Positions 25,334 through 38,400 are shown, counted from the stretch's first letter. The stretch: DNA of 64,000 bases from Methanobacterium formicicum DSM 3637 (GCF_000302455.1 NZ_AMPO01000011.1:47174-111173), one strand, 5' to 3'. The notes: generated by a model from the sequence alone, not told the origin. Numbers and translations: made by a program.

Positions 25334-25341
25334 TTTATATA
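25334..25341 (+). promoter_or_regulatory. TATA box of the iron-regulator/feoB operon
   Basis: TTTATATA lies about 40 bases before the ATG at 25376, a standard archaeal core promoter spacing. It is flanked by two candidate DtxR boxes. Confidence 0.55.
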
Positions 25342-25360
25342 CTATAAAATTCCAATAAAA

Positions 25361-25375
25361 TTTAGGTGACCTTAA

Positions 25376-25376
<1 letters not shown>
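25361..25376. promoter_or_regulatory. candidate DtxR-type box 2 overlapping the ribosome site
   Basis: TTTAGGTGACCTTAAA contains the palindrome AGGTGACCT and overlaps both the probable transcription start and the GGTGA ribosome site of the regulator gene. Its half-site AGGT is shared with box 1 at 25318. Confidence 0.5.
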
Positions 25377-28145
<2,769 letters not shown>

Positions 28146-28149
28146 TTTT

Positions 28150-28335
28150 TAAAAAAGACTAGATTTTACCCCCTATCTTTATTAAGTTCAAAAATCATTA
28201 GATAAACTTCAAACCAAATTAAAATTTACTTCAACTATTAAGTCAAAAAAATTCAACTATTAAGTCCTAAAAAATTATTAAATCCCAAAAATATCAGATC
28301 AACTTCAAACAAAATTAAAAAAAATATCTAAATAA
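28150..28335. repeat. degenerate AT-rich direct repeats
   Basis: Phrases such as TTCAACTATTAAGTC (twice, 28230 and 28252) and ACTTCAAAC-AAATTAAAA (twice, 28207 and 28303) recur in the spacer after feoB. No gene is visible. Confidence 0.55.
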
Positions 28336-28394
28336 TAATTGAGTTAATGAAATTAAATTTTAAGAGTATAGCAGAGTAATTAGGTGATAGAAAT

Positions 28395-29087
28395 ATGAAA
28401 TGGTCCTTAGTTGCAATTGTCATTTTGGTGGTAATTGTAGGTTATACTGTGGTTGCTGTTGCCAGTGGCCCATTCACTCCATTGGGTAGAATGTCCTTTG
28501 TTAAGGTTGCAAATCCCGATTTTTACCCGGGACATCCTCATTCAGAGCTTTTAGTCAAGTACGCTGAGGAAAGGAATTCCAACTGTGCCCTGATATGTCA
28601 CTTTGCAGGTAGTTCCAACTACCGTAGCTATCAAGATGGAAATGTATTTATCATTGAACTGGCCCTTATTGACACCCAGGGTACCGGTGCTGCTGATCCC
28701 ATTAACTACTGGGATTCGGTTAAACTAGCTTTATTCGGTGCTCCTGAAGGCCGATATAAATATAAGTCAGATGGGCTGGTCTTCGACACCTATGATGAGG
28801 CAATGAATCATGTAAACACCCTTGCTAGAGAACATAACCAGAGTGGTCCTCTTCCTATTGCCTGGCACGGTAACGCCCGTCAGGGTAATGCAATTTTAAT
28901 ACAGGGATGTGGATTCCCACTTTACTTCCAGGTAATGCAAAAAACTTATGGAATGGTTCCAGCATACCTGTGCATGTTCTATGGTATGGTTTTCCCCTAC
29001 ATGAATACTCCCTACCGGAACTTTGAGCTGGGGCACGCCACCGAACTCCAGTCACTTTACAATGAAGGTGAATTGGACTATACATAG
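28395..29087 (+). CDS. uncharacterised exported or membrane-anchored protein
   Basis: The 230-residue protein begins with an uncleaved-looking hydrophobic anchor (residues 4-24), followed by a soluble domain outside the membrane. The domain contains PDFYPGHPHSELLVKYAEE, two Cys close together (NCALICHF), and WHGNARQGNAILIQGCGFP. No catalytic motif is recognised. It starts at ATG 28395 after TAGGTGATAG. It lies between feoB and the acetate genes with promoter-length gaps on both sides, so it is probably a single-gene unit. Function is unknown. Confidence 0.7.
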   Translation: MKWSLVAIVILVVIVGYTVVAVASGPFTPLGRMSFVKVANPDFYPGHPHSELLVKYAEERNSNCALICHFAGSSNYRSYQDGNVFIIELALIDTQGTGAADPINYWDSVKLALFGAPEGRYKYKSDGLVFDTYDEAMNHVNTLAREHNQSGPLPIAWHGNARQGNAILIQGCGFPLYFQVMQKTYGMVPAYLCMFYGMVFPYMNTPYRNFELGHATELQSLYNEGELDYT

Positions 29088-29207
29088 AGCTTTTTAATCT
29101 TTTTGAAACATAGGAATTGTCCTTAGATACTAAAGGGTAGTTCCTTCTTTTTTTTACTCCAATTAATTTATAATGATTAATCATAATCTATAATGATTAA
29201 TAATAGC

Positions 29208-29220
29208 AATATATAAATAG
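29208..29220 (+). promoter_or_regulatory. TATA box upstream of acetyl-CoA synthetase
   Basis: CAATATATAAATA is a strong TATA element about 95 bases before the acs start, predicting a leader of about 70 bases. Two exact copies of TATAATGATTAAT lie just upstream (29170 and 29190) and may be regulatory. Confidence 0.55.
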
Positions 29221-29312
29221 TAAAAGTAACTAAGTAATTACAATCATGGATAGAAATGTCAAAAATAAAATAGCAAAAGAAGGGTTAATAACCAAAAAAG
29301 GGCGGATGAAAA

Positions 29313-31217
<1,905 letters not shown>

Positions 31218-31392
31218 CCTAGAATATCTCTGGGAGAAATAGAATTTGAAGATTCTTGGTAGAATATCTTAGGAAAAATTGATTTGGCCTAGGAAGAATG
31301 GATTGAGTTGGGCTAAGTCAGAATTGACCTAAAATTAAATAAAAAAGGGAGATGATGAATCAAATAGATTAACCCATTAATGTTGTGATAGT

Positions 31393-31971
31393 ATGGAAGA
31401 AAACAAAAAATCTGTCTTGATAGAGGATTTAACAGCCAATCCAGCACCTCTTGGACTACTGGGATTTGGTTTAACCACAGTCCTGTTAAACATACATAAC
31501 GCAGGGTTTTTCCCAATTAACAGTATGATACTGGCCATGGGGATCGCTTATGGTGGAATTGCCCAGATAATGGCCTGTGCCATGGAGTACAAAAAGGGTA
31601 ACACATTTGGAATGGTAGCTTTCGGTTCATACGGCCTTTTCTGGTGGAGTTTCGTACTTCTCTTGATCCTTCCCAAAATGGGTCTGGCTGCAGCACCAGA
31701 TAAACTGGCACTGGCATCATATCTATTTATGTGGGGATTATTCACCCTGGTGATGTTTATTGGCACACTCAAACTTAGCCGTGGATTGCAGGTGGTCTTC
31801 CTATCTCTGGCAGTACTCTTCTTCCTACTGGCACTGGGAGATATAACAGGTAATGCTACCATAACCCTGATTGCAGGTTATGAAGGTATATTCACTGGTT
31901 TCACTGCAGTATACGTTGGACTGGCACAGGTTTTAAATGAAACCTATGGGCAGGATGTGTTACCTACATAA
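31393..31971 (+). CDS. GPR1/FUN34/YaaH (SatP) family acetate transporter
   Basis: The 192-residue membrane protein has the family motif NPAPLGLLGFGLTT near the N-terminus and six hydrophobic segments. It probably moves acetate across the cell membrane. It follows acetyl-CoA synthetase on the same strand, so the pair would take up and activate acetate for biosynthesis. It starts at ATG 31393 after GTGATAG. A hairpin terminator lies about 160 bases past its stop. Confidence 0.92.
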   Translation: MEENKKSVLIEDLTANPAPLGLLGFGLTTVLLNIHNAGFFPINSMILAMGIAYGGIAQIMACAMEYKKGNTFGMVAFGSYGLFWWSFVLLLILPKMGLAAAPDKLALASYLFMWGLFTLVMFIGTLKLSRGLQVVFLSLAVLFFLLALGDITGNATITLIAGYEGIFTGFTAVYVGLAQVLNETYGQDVLPT

Positions 31972-32131
31972 ATTGATTACCCACTAATGGGGTATCACTC
32001 TATTAAGTGTGTAAACCAACATAATGGGTATCAATGTGTTCCATCCATATGCTCCACCACAAATTCCAAAGAAATAAGTCAAATTTATTTAAAATAGCTA
32101 ACCGCCTCCAGCTATTTAAATAGAAAACTAA

Positions 32132-32172
32132 AACTTCCCCTTTTTTTATTGGGAGGGGAAGTTCTTTTTTTA
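32132..32172 (+). terminator. hairpin terminator after the acetate genes
   Basis: The arms AACTTCCCCT and AGGGGAAGTT enclose a loop of T-rich sequence and are followed by CTTTTTTTTAATTTT. This is the clearest stem-plus-T-run in the window and closes the acs/transporter unit. Confidence 0.7.
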
Positions 32173-32346
32173 ATTTTATTTATAATCATAATAAACTGAT
32201 GATTAGATTAACTCCTGATTTAATTTGTTATGTTAATATAACAGAAATGCTTTTAAACGTTTAAAACTTAATTAAAAACTTTAAAAAGAAATATAATGAA
32301 TCTAATTTATTAAATTATTAGAGAATATAAATAAAAATAAAAAAAA

Positions 32347-32742
32347 TTAAACATCTATTTTAAATCCAAAATCCACTTCACTGGCTGGCTGCCCACCGCG
32401 AACACCCCAGTTTTCCATAGGTGGCTCCAGAAGAATGATAATAATATCATTACCATCAATACCCGGATTTTCACCTAGATTGTGGACAATATCATGGTAT
32501 AGTTTCTTTTTAGCATCAAAGGAACGTCCTGGGAACAATGTAATCTGGATCAATGTCACAGCGTCGGTACGATCAGGTGGACACTCAAAATCCTCCTCAT
32601 CCAGTTCATAAATCCTTTGAAAACGGTCACTATCCGGGATACCAAGTGCATCCACCAGTGCCTGGTGCACACCATCTAAGATTGATTTTTTATATTCTGA
32701 GGAAAATCCTTTACGAATTTCTATTTTAACTAGTGGACACAT
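32347..32742 (-). CDS. tautomerase-family protein with a displaced N-terminal proline
   Basis: The 131-residue protein resembles the long tautomerase (YusQ-like) family: a short N-terminal beta strand PLVKIEIRKGF, helix KKSILDGVHQALVDALGIP, then a repeat of the beta-alpha unit (VTLIQITLFPGRS). Tautomerases use Pro directly after the initiator Met as the catalytic base. Here the codons read Met-Cys-Pro, and no start codon placing Pro second is available; the ATG follows AGAGGTT well. The enzyme may therefore be altered or inactive, or Cys1 may have taken on a role. It is transcribed away from the neighbouring radical SAM operon end. Confidence 0.75.
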   Translation of the reverse strand: MCPLVKIEIRKGFSSEYKKSILDGVHQALVDALGIPDSDRFQRIYELDEEDFECPPDRTDAVTLIQITLFPGRSFDAKKKLYHDIVHNLGENPGIDGNDIIIILLEPPMENWGVRGGQPASEVDFGFKIDV

Positions 32743-32831
32743 TTTTTTTAACCTCTAATTGTAAATTTGTTTATAAAATCATATTAAATCTTATTTTATT
32801 CATTCATCACGATTATATATTTTTACAAGTG

Positions 32832-33425
32832 TTAAATTTCATCCAACAGATCTTTAATATCGTCCTGTCTAATCATTCCATTAACAACTATCTCACCATC
32901 ATTACCCAGCCTAATTTCAATTTTATTGGGGATTTCATTGATATGTGATTGAATATGTTGATAACGTTTAGTTAAAAAATGGTATCTTTGATTAGATGAG
33001 CCCACCCATGGACGCTTGAGATCAAATTTATCTTTCATGTAAGGACCATCAATCAGCAGGTCAGTTACAGATAGCAAATCGTGCCAATCAACATTTGAAG
33101 ATTCTCTAATATTTTCTAAAACATGACCCGTAAAAGTGACAACGGACAAACCTTCCTTTTGTAAGATATTGCCCAATTTTGCCAAAGCTTTAGCTTGTTC
33201 AAATGGTTCTCCGCCAGAAAATGTAACTCCTTCAATTTCAGGACCATGCAGAATGGTTTCTGCAATATCTTTCACATTAATCTTTTGATTAATCCTTTTC
33301 TGCCAACTTTGTGGTGTAATACATCCTTCACATCCAATAGAACATCCTTGTACATAAATACAAGCACGCTCACCAGGTCCTTCAACAATGGTGTATGGCA
33401 AAAATTTGTATACATACAGAAACAT
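32832..33425 (-). CDS. single-domain radical SAM protein (NrdG-like activase family)
   Basis: The 197-residue protein has the 4Fe-4S motif CSIGCEGC (C-x3-C-x2-C, residues ~29-36) after YTIVEGPGERACIYVQG. It also has a SAM-binding VTFSGGEPFEQ segment. This is the short fold used by activases of glycyl-radical enzymes and of anaerobic ribonucleotide reductase, but no such enzyme is nearby. It is the last gene of the five-gene operon that begins at 36571 and its start overlaps the stop of the gene before it. The likely job is modification or activation of another operon product. The substrate is unknown. Confidence 0.85.
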   Translation of the reverse strand: MFLYVYKFLPYTIVEGPGERACIYVQGCSIGCEGCITPQSWQKRINQKINVKDIAETILHGPEIEGVTFSGGEPFEQAKALAKLGNILQKEGLSVVTFTGHVLENIRESSNVDWHDLLSVTDLLIDGPYMKDKFDLKRPWVGSSNQRYHFLTKRYQHIQSHINEIPNKIEIRLGNDGEIVVNGMIRQDDIKDLLDEI

Positions 33426-34168
33426 TAAATATCAATCCTACGACCCTTAATCTCAGGTTCTGTCAATGTTTGATTTTCATTTAATGGGTTTATGATTATA
33501 AATGGTTTTATTTTTTCCACTATGTGGGGTTTAAGACCTAAAGCCATGCCAAAATCTTCAGCCGACTCATAATAAATTCCAGATTGGCGTAATTGAACCG
33601 CCTTTTTGGCTAAAATCAAACTAACACCTGGAAGTTCAGCAAGAGAATCTTCAGGATCATTATTGATGTCTATAGGAGTTGGAAGATGTTTTAATGTTAA
33701 ATCTTTTACAAATCCAGAGTCTAATTCACTTTCTTCTCTCTTAGGAGAATTTTTGGAGGTTTTTGACAAATTTGCATTGTTTGATTCATATTCTTCAACG
33801 ATCTGTTGCCTGAACTGATTATCCCTCATTTCTTTCAATGTTTTTAAACGGAGTAAATATTCTTTACGTAAATAAAATGCATGAATAATTGAAATAATAC
33901 CCATTACAAATAGTAGGGTTAAAATAATCCCTAATAATGAATTTGTTTCAACTATCATGCCTTGTTCTGGTGCAGATGGTGCAAAAATCTGGATAAGTAT
34001 GGCTGGAATTAAATAGATTACACCAAAGAGAATCCAACGACGGTTTTTTGCAGTTATTCCTATGTAAATAAAAGCTATCCAATTTATATATACAAAAAAG
34101 CCAAATGTTAATGCAATCCACCATGAGTTAATTAATTCCCAAGAATTTCTTGACATATCAATCTCCAT
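33425..34168 (-). CDS. membrane protein with C-terminal helix-hairpin-helix domain
   Basis: The 247-residue protein has about three transmembrane helices in the first 115 residues and a charged coiled linker (LKTLKEMRDNQFRQQIVEEYES). A ComEA/GspK-like helix-hairpin-helix domain follows near residues 170-230 (DINNDPEDSLAELPGVSLILAKK). The HHH part faces the cytosol by simple charge rules and could bind DNA or a protein partner. The ATG at 34168 overlaps the previous stop (TAATG); a second ATG at 34156, behind a GGAG site, is also plausible. It is the fourth gene of the Ycf46-like operon. Confidence 0.8.
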   Translation of the reverse strand: MEIDMSRNSWELINSWWIALTFGFFVYINWIAFIYIGITAKNRRWILFGVIYLIPAILIQIFAPSAPEQGMIVETNSLLGIILTLLFVMGIISIIHAFYLRKEYLLRLKTLKEMRDNQFRQQIVEEYESNNANLSKTSKNSPKREESELDSGFVKDLTLKHLPTPIDINNDPEDSLAELPGVSLILAKKAVQLRQSGIYYESAEDFGMALGLKPHIVEKIKPFIIINPLNENQTLTEPEIKGRRIDI

Positions 34169-34374
34169 TACTGATTTTTCTGTTTCTCAATATTTCGGTT
34201 TTGTATATTTTCTTTTTCAAAATATTCTGGGGTATGATCAGAATCTACAGTTTCGGCTTCCAGTATTTCCTCTAATATTTTCATATAATCCATGCATTTT
34301 TTACCTTTTATTCCCTTAGTTTCTGCTTGAATAGTACCGTCACTGAAAATTTCAATTTTAACTGTTTTTTTCAT
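34168..34374 (-). CDS. DUF2997 family protein
   Basis: The ~68-residue protein begins MKKTVKIEIFSDGTIQAETK and continues GIKGKKCMDYMKILEEILEAE, matching DUF2997, a small family best known from cyanobacteria. The start ATG at 34374 lies four bases after the stop of the upstream gene, with its GAGG ribosome site inside that gene. The C-terminal tail is charged and probably disordered. The biochemical role of DUF2997 is not established. Its place next to DUF1257 and a Ycf46-like ATPase repeats an association known in cyanobacteria. Confidence 0.82.
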   Translation of the reverse strand: MKKTVKIEIFSDGTIQAETKGIKGKKCMDYMKILEEILEAETVDSDHTPEYFEKENIQNRNIEKQKNQ

Positions 34375-34378
34375 ACTT

Positions 34379-34897
34379 TCAATCCTCAACAACCAGTGTA
34401 AGCACGATAGAATTGTCTTCTGTCACTTCTTCAGATTCAAGGTGAAGGTTACGATCTTTTATTTTTTCAACCAATTTTTGATATGTCTTCTGTTGAACTA
34501 TTGTAGTGTACTCATCATAAATTTCTGACACATACGATTCTATCTGTGTTTGGGAACATTTATCACGGACTAATGCCTGAAAAACATCATTTTCATCTTT
34601 TTCAAACAGTATTATACTACCACTATCTGTATTAATTTCCATCTTATGTGTATCTAAAATTTCAACTTGGTAACCTAGGTTAATAACAGATTCTTGTAAT
34701 ATCTGGGAATTTCTCATGAGAGTTTTAAATTTATTAAGTTCCTGTACCTGGCTTTTATTGTTTTCTTGCAAAAGTTGGGTTTTTATTTTATCTTCTTCCT
34801 CTTCAGTGATACTTCGTTCATTATTAATCAAAGTCCCAACACCCATAGTTCCTACAGCAGCAATTGCCATAGGAATCAATACTAAAGTCACGCTCAT
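34379..34897 (-). CDS. DUF1257 (Ycf35-like) protein with N-terminal membrane anchor
   Basis: The 172-residue protein has a hydrophobic N-terminus (residues 2-24, TLVLIPMAIAAVGTMGVGTL), then a charged linker. A DUF1257-like domain follows from about residue 60: LMRNSQILQESVINLGYQVE, a beta region GSIILFEKDENDVFQALV, a long helix with tyrosines, and the final VTEDNSIVLTLVVED strand. Ycf35/DUF1257 proteins of cyanobacteria and plastids lack the membrane anchor as far as I know, so this architecture is notable. It lies 15 bases after the Ycf46-like gene and overlaps the ribosome site of DUF2997. Function is unknown. Confidence 0.75.
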   Translation of the reverse strand: MSVTLVLIPMAIAAVGTMGVGTLINNERSITEEEEDKIKTQLLQENNKSQVQELNKFKTLMRNSQILQESVINLGYQVEILDTHKMEINTDSGSIILFEKDENDVFQALVRDKCSQTQIESYVSEIYDEYTTIVQQKTYQKLVEKIKDRNLHLESEEVTEDNSIVLTLVVED

Positions 34898-34912
34898 TTT
34901 ATCATCCTTTTA

Positions 34913-36571
34913 TTACAAGTCAATTGCCCGACCACCACGTGAAGATCCAATATCTTCATCAATACCATGTTTATCTGGTTTTAATTCAGATTCTCCTATT
35001 TCTTTAATATAATCAGCGCTATCGTCTGCAGATGTGGCTGCTACAGCACGAACATTTGCCCATTCACGAATTGCACGGATCTGTTCTGATTGTGTTACAG
35101 ATAACGGTACAGTATTTTTAATAGATTTCTCAAAATCCTCAATTTTTATAGGTCGATCTTCTGAAAAAGCCTCAAAAAGCCCGGAAATCACAATCTGTTC
35201 AATTTCTGCCCCAACGTATCCCTCTGTTAATTTTGCCAAGTAAGAGTAAAAATCATCATTTAATTTGAAATCTCCCATAACTTCTTTATTAAGACGTTTT
35301 TTCATGTGGATATGGAATATATCACTCCTTTCTTTGTAGGTAGGTAAATCTACAAAAAATATCTCATCAAAACGTCCTTTCCGGAGAAATTCAGAAGGTA
35401 ACATTTTTATGTTATTTGCAGTTGCAGCAACAAAAACTGGTTTTTCTTTTTCCTGCATCCAGGTCAAAAATGTTCCAAAAACGCGACTCGAGGTTCCACC
35501 ATCTCCTCCCCCACCACTGAACCCCTTTTCAATTTCATCAATCCATAATATTGAAGGAGAGGTAGCTTCTGCAATTTTTATTGCTTTGCGCATATTTTCT
35601 TCGCTGCTTCCAACTATGCCACTGAAAACTTTTCCTATGTCCAGACGAAGAAGGGGTAACTGCCACATGGCGCTAATGGCTTTTACTATTAAACTTTTCC
35701 CACAACCTGGAACTCCAGTGATTAAAACACCATTGGGGGCTGTAATCCCATAATGTTTGGCTGAGTCTAGCCAGGATTTATTTCTTTTTTCTAACCATCT
35801 TTTAAGGTTTTGTAAACCCCCAACATCCCCCATCTGGAGATCACTATTAATGAATTCGAGAATTTCGCTTTTTTTAATTATCTGACGTTTTTCTTCAAGA
35901 ATCACATCTAATTTTTTAATATTGAAGTTTCCCCCTTCAACCATAGCCCGAGCAAATGCGTTTTCGGCCTCTTGAAGAGTTAATCCTAAAGCTGATTTTG
36001 CAATGTGCTCTTTTTCATTTGGACTGAGGTCGATTATTATTTTTCCAGGTTGATTTACAACTATCATATCTTCCAGTAGATTCATAATGTCTTCAACGGG
36101 TGGTAAATTAAAATCAACAATACTTACTTCTTTTTGTAACTCATCAGGTAACATAACTGATGGTGAAATAAATATTACATTTTTAGGACTTTTACCCTCT
36201 CTAAGTAACTGTGATAAATCTCTAATTTTCCGTATTATTTGAGGATCGGGATTACACATACCTGTAGAGCCCAAGTATATGTGGAAATCTAAAAATATAA
36301 ATATTGCGGGTTCATCTGTTTTTTCTATATATTCAAGTGCTTTTAGAGGAGATTTAGTATCACTACTCACATTTTTACCATTTTTGGTAAGTCCAGTTGT
36401 GAGTTTCCATATATAAACAGTTCTGGAAGTCTTAATCAGATTGGGATCCTTTGAAATAGTATTAATAACTGATAAAACACGATCTTCTTCCCAAGTAGGA
36501 ATGTAGATATATGGAAATCTAGCTTTTAATAAGTTAGAAAGCAAAGATTTAAATTCAAGCTCATCCGCCAT
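34913..36571 (-). CDS. Ycf46-like AAA+ ATPase
   Basis: The 552-residue protein has a degenerate N-terminal P-loop-like domain (residues ~1-180, RFPYIYIPTWEEDRVL and IFIFLDFHIYLG) and a C-terminal classic AAA domain. The latter carries Walker A GVPGCGKS (286-293), Walker B ILWIDEIE (341-348), a sensor Asn in AATANN and the arginine finger RKGRFDE (~397). A Gly-rich loop GGGGDGG lies after Walker B. This two-part layout is that of Ycf46 of cyanobacteria and red-algal plastids. It should remodel a protein partner using ATP. It starts at ATG 36571 behind GGGAGGTAACT, heads a five-gene operon and has a TATA box at 36632-36640. Confidence 0.88.
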   Translation of the reverse strand: MADELEFKSLLSNLLKARFPYIYIPTWEEDRVLSVINTISKDPNLIKTSRTVYIWKLTTGLTKNGKNVSSDTKSPLKALEYIEKTDEPAIFIFLDFHIYLGSTGMCNPDPQIIRKIRDLSQLLREGKSPKNVIFISPSVMLPDELQKEVSIVDFNLPPVEDIMNLLEDMIVVNQPGKIIIDLSPNEKEHIAKSALGLTLQEAENAFARAMVEGGNFNIKKLDVILEEKRQIIKKSEILEFINSDLQMGDVGGLQNLKRWLEKRNKSWLDSAKHYGITAPNGVLITGVPGCGKSLIVKAISAMWQLPLLRLDIGKVFSGIVGSSEENMRKAIKIAEATSPSILWIDEIEKGFSGGGGDGGTSSRVFGTFLTWMQEKEKPVFVAATANNIKMLPSEFLRKGRFDEIFFVDLPTYKERSDIFHIHMKKRLNKEVMGDFKLNDDFYSYLAKLTEGYVGAEIEQIVISGLFEAFSEDRPIKIEDFEKSIKNTVPLSVTQSEQIRAIREWANVRAVAATSADDSADYIKEIGESELKPDKHGIDEDIGSSRGGRAIDL

Positions 36572-36631
36572 AGTTACCTCCCCGCCATTAAGATATTGTT
36601 ATGATTACATTATGATTAATAATTAAACAAT

Positions 36632-36640
36632 TTTATATAG
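36632..36640 (-). promoter_or_regulatory. TATA box of the Ycf46-like operon
   Basis: On the minus strand the element CTATATAAA lies about 60 bases before the ATG at 36571. A start of transcription near 36608 would give a leader of about 35 bases that includes GGGAGG. Confidence 0.5.
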
Positions 36641-36843
36641 TAAAGATATACTTTTAAATGTAACGAGATTGTTCTTTAGACTATTCACATCTAGAGAAGT
36701 AGGGTAATCATTAGATGATTTTTTTCAATTCATCTAATTTTTTAGATATATTAACAATCTCTTTTAGATACATTAACAATCTCCAGCTTATCTGGCAGTA
36801 TAGGAGAGAATAATAAAGGTTAAGCGGATATTATGAGATATAA

Positions 36844-36933
36844 AGAATCTATCTAAGAAAACATTGCCCGAAATGTGGAACTACGAACAGTTATAGTGCA
36901 CGTTTCTGCTATAAGTGTGTGAAGATTAGATAA
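36844..36933 (+). pseudogene. zinc-ribbon gene remnant
   Basis: A short frame encodes RKHCPKCGTTNSYSARFCYK plus CVKIR and a stop. This is a two-knuckle zinc ribbon (CPKC and CYKC) of the type found at the C-terminus of many archaeal integrases and other DNA-binding proteins. An in-frame stop lies only about seven codons upstream of the first Cys, so the rest of the gene is lost or shifted. The remnant lies upstream of the Ycf46-like operon and may mark a past insertion. Confidence 0.6.
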
Positions 36934-37144
36934 ATATTCTGAAAGTAAAACGAAGGTTACCTCACTTGATAGTGGTGGATGAATATTTTAGGTTATTTTC
37001 TGTAAATTGAACCCTATTAATCACTATTTTCCTCGTTATTTAATATTCAGATTTTAAAATAGGAGATTTAAATTAGGATTGGTTTTATATTAATTACAGA
37101 TTCTTTGGTTATTCTCACCTGTTTGAGCAAAAGAATGTGATCAA
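36934..37144. other. spacer between remnant and oxidoreductase
   Basis: No gene is visible. A direct repeat TTAGATA-ATTAACAATCTC occurs twice at 36750-36793, to the left of the zinc-ribbon remnant. The remainder is AT-rich. Confidence 0.35.
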
Positions 37145-38359
37145 TCATTGATTTATTATATGTTTAGCCAATCTCTTGGCCAGTGCCAGAATAGTAAGAA
37201 CAGGGGGCGCACCCGGTGCCCTGGGAAAAACACTGGCATCGCACACGTAGAGACCTTCAATTTCTGTTTCCAAATCTTTATCCACTACCTCTCCCACTGC
37301 AGCTGTTCCACCGGGATGAGCACCTCGGGCTGGGGTGGAAACCAGCGTATCCGGGTCAACACCAGCTTCTGTGAGGATGGCTCCTGCAGTAGCACATCCT
37401 TCAGCCAGAAGCCCAACATCATTGGCTGTGCTCTGTTTAAACACACAATTTTCATCCACTCGTCCGGAAGATTCATCCGGTATCTTAACCATCATTCCCA
37501 GTATATCCTTTTCCTGGATGCGGTTTTGACCAATCCGGGGTATCAATAAACTGGAGTAATGTGGTGCCAGTATAAAGCCCTCCTTTTTCAGGAGACTATT
37601 CATGGACACCTCTTTATAGAATCCAATATCGGGCAGTGCCCCGCCTACTGTAACAAAGGTATCTACAAAGAGTTTTTCACCGGCCACCAAACCTGCGGAT
37701 CTCAGCAATCCCGGTGTCTGGATGGCACCAGAACACAATATGACCATATCTGCATTATATTCATTTTTAAGTCCATTTTCAGGGTTATATGTTTTGACAC
37801 CTTTAACCCGTCCATTTGTAGTTGTAACCCCAGTTACAGTGGTGTTTTCAATAATCTGTACACCCTGTGCTAGTGCGTCGTCCAGAAATTTGAGAGAACT
37901 CCACTTGGCATCCCGTGGACATCCAAAGGCACACTTACCACAGGGGATGCATTTTTTAGGGTCAATGGATTTGGGCATCTTCTCCATTACTAAACCCAGA
38001 GAAGAAGCAGCTTCCATGATTTTGAGAGTGCCTTCTCCAAAATGAGTATCTGGAAGTGGTCCCACATTTAATTCATCTTCGGTTTCCTTAAATTCAGAGG
38101 AAAGGTCTATTCCCATTTGTTTAAAATCTTCCTGACAGGTTCGAACCGCGTTTCCTGCAGTCACCAGGGTAGTGCCTCCCAGACAGGAAGTTTTAAGAAG
38201 TTCCACTCCAATATCCAGGTTATCATAACACTGGAAAGCTATATCCGTTGTAACCCGTTTTCCCATTTCAATCAGTGTAACTGATACTCCCTTTAAGGCA
38301 AGTTCCCTGGCAACAGTTGCCCCACCAGCTCCGGATCCAACCACAATCACATTTTTCAT
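37145..38359 (-). CDS. GMC-type FAD oxidoreductase with a 4Fe-4S motif
   Basis: The ~404-residue flavoprotein starts MKNVIVVGSGAGGATVAREL, a clear FAD-binding motif. It has CLGGTTLVTAG early, a cluster motif CIPCGKCAFGC near residue 140, ILCSGAIQTPGLLRSAG in the middle, and the C-terminal GMC signature region HPGGTAAVG and LYVCDASVFP. The embedded four-Cys motif suggests electron transfer through a 4Fe-4S cluster rather than to oxygen. The substrate is unknown. The ATG at 38359 is chosen because GTGATC upstream can serve as ribosome site; a GTG at 38368 would add three residues. A small membrane protein gene lies just upstream on the same strand. Confidence 0.85.
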   Translation of the reverse strand: MKNVIVVGSGAGGATVARELALKGVSVTLIEMGKRVTTDIAFQCYDNLDIGVELLKTSCLGGTTLVTAGNAVRTCQEDFKQMGIDLSSEFKETEDELNVGPLPDTHFGEGTLKIMEAASSLGLVMEKMPKSIDPKKCIPCGKCAFGCPRDAKWSSLKFLDDALAQGVQIIENTTVTGVTTTNGRVKGVKTYNPENGLKNEYNADMVILCSGAIQTPGLLRSAGLVAGEKLFVDTFVTVGGALPDIGFYKEVSMNSLLKKEGFILAPHYSSLLIPRIGQNRIQEKDILGMMVKIPDESSGRVDENCVFKQSTANDVGLLAEGCATAGAILTEAGVDPDTLVSTPARGAHPGGTAAVGEVVDKDLETEIEGLYVCDASVFPRAPGAPPVLTILALAKRLAKHIINQ

Positions 38360-38400
38360 TTTGATCACGTTATAAAAAGAATATGTTATTATATAACCTC

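Noticed and set aside
34156..34168. Firm choice of start for the HHH membrane protein
   Set aside because: ATG 34168 overlaps the previous stop and ATG 34156 has a GGAG site; sequence alone does not decide, so the longer form is listed.
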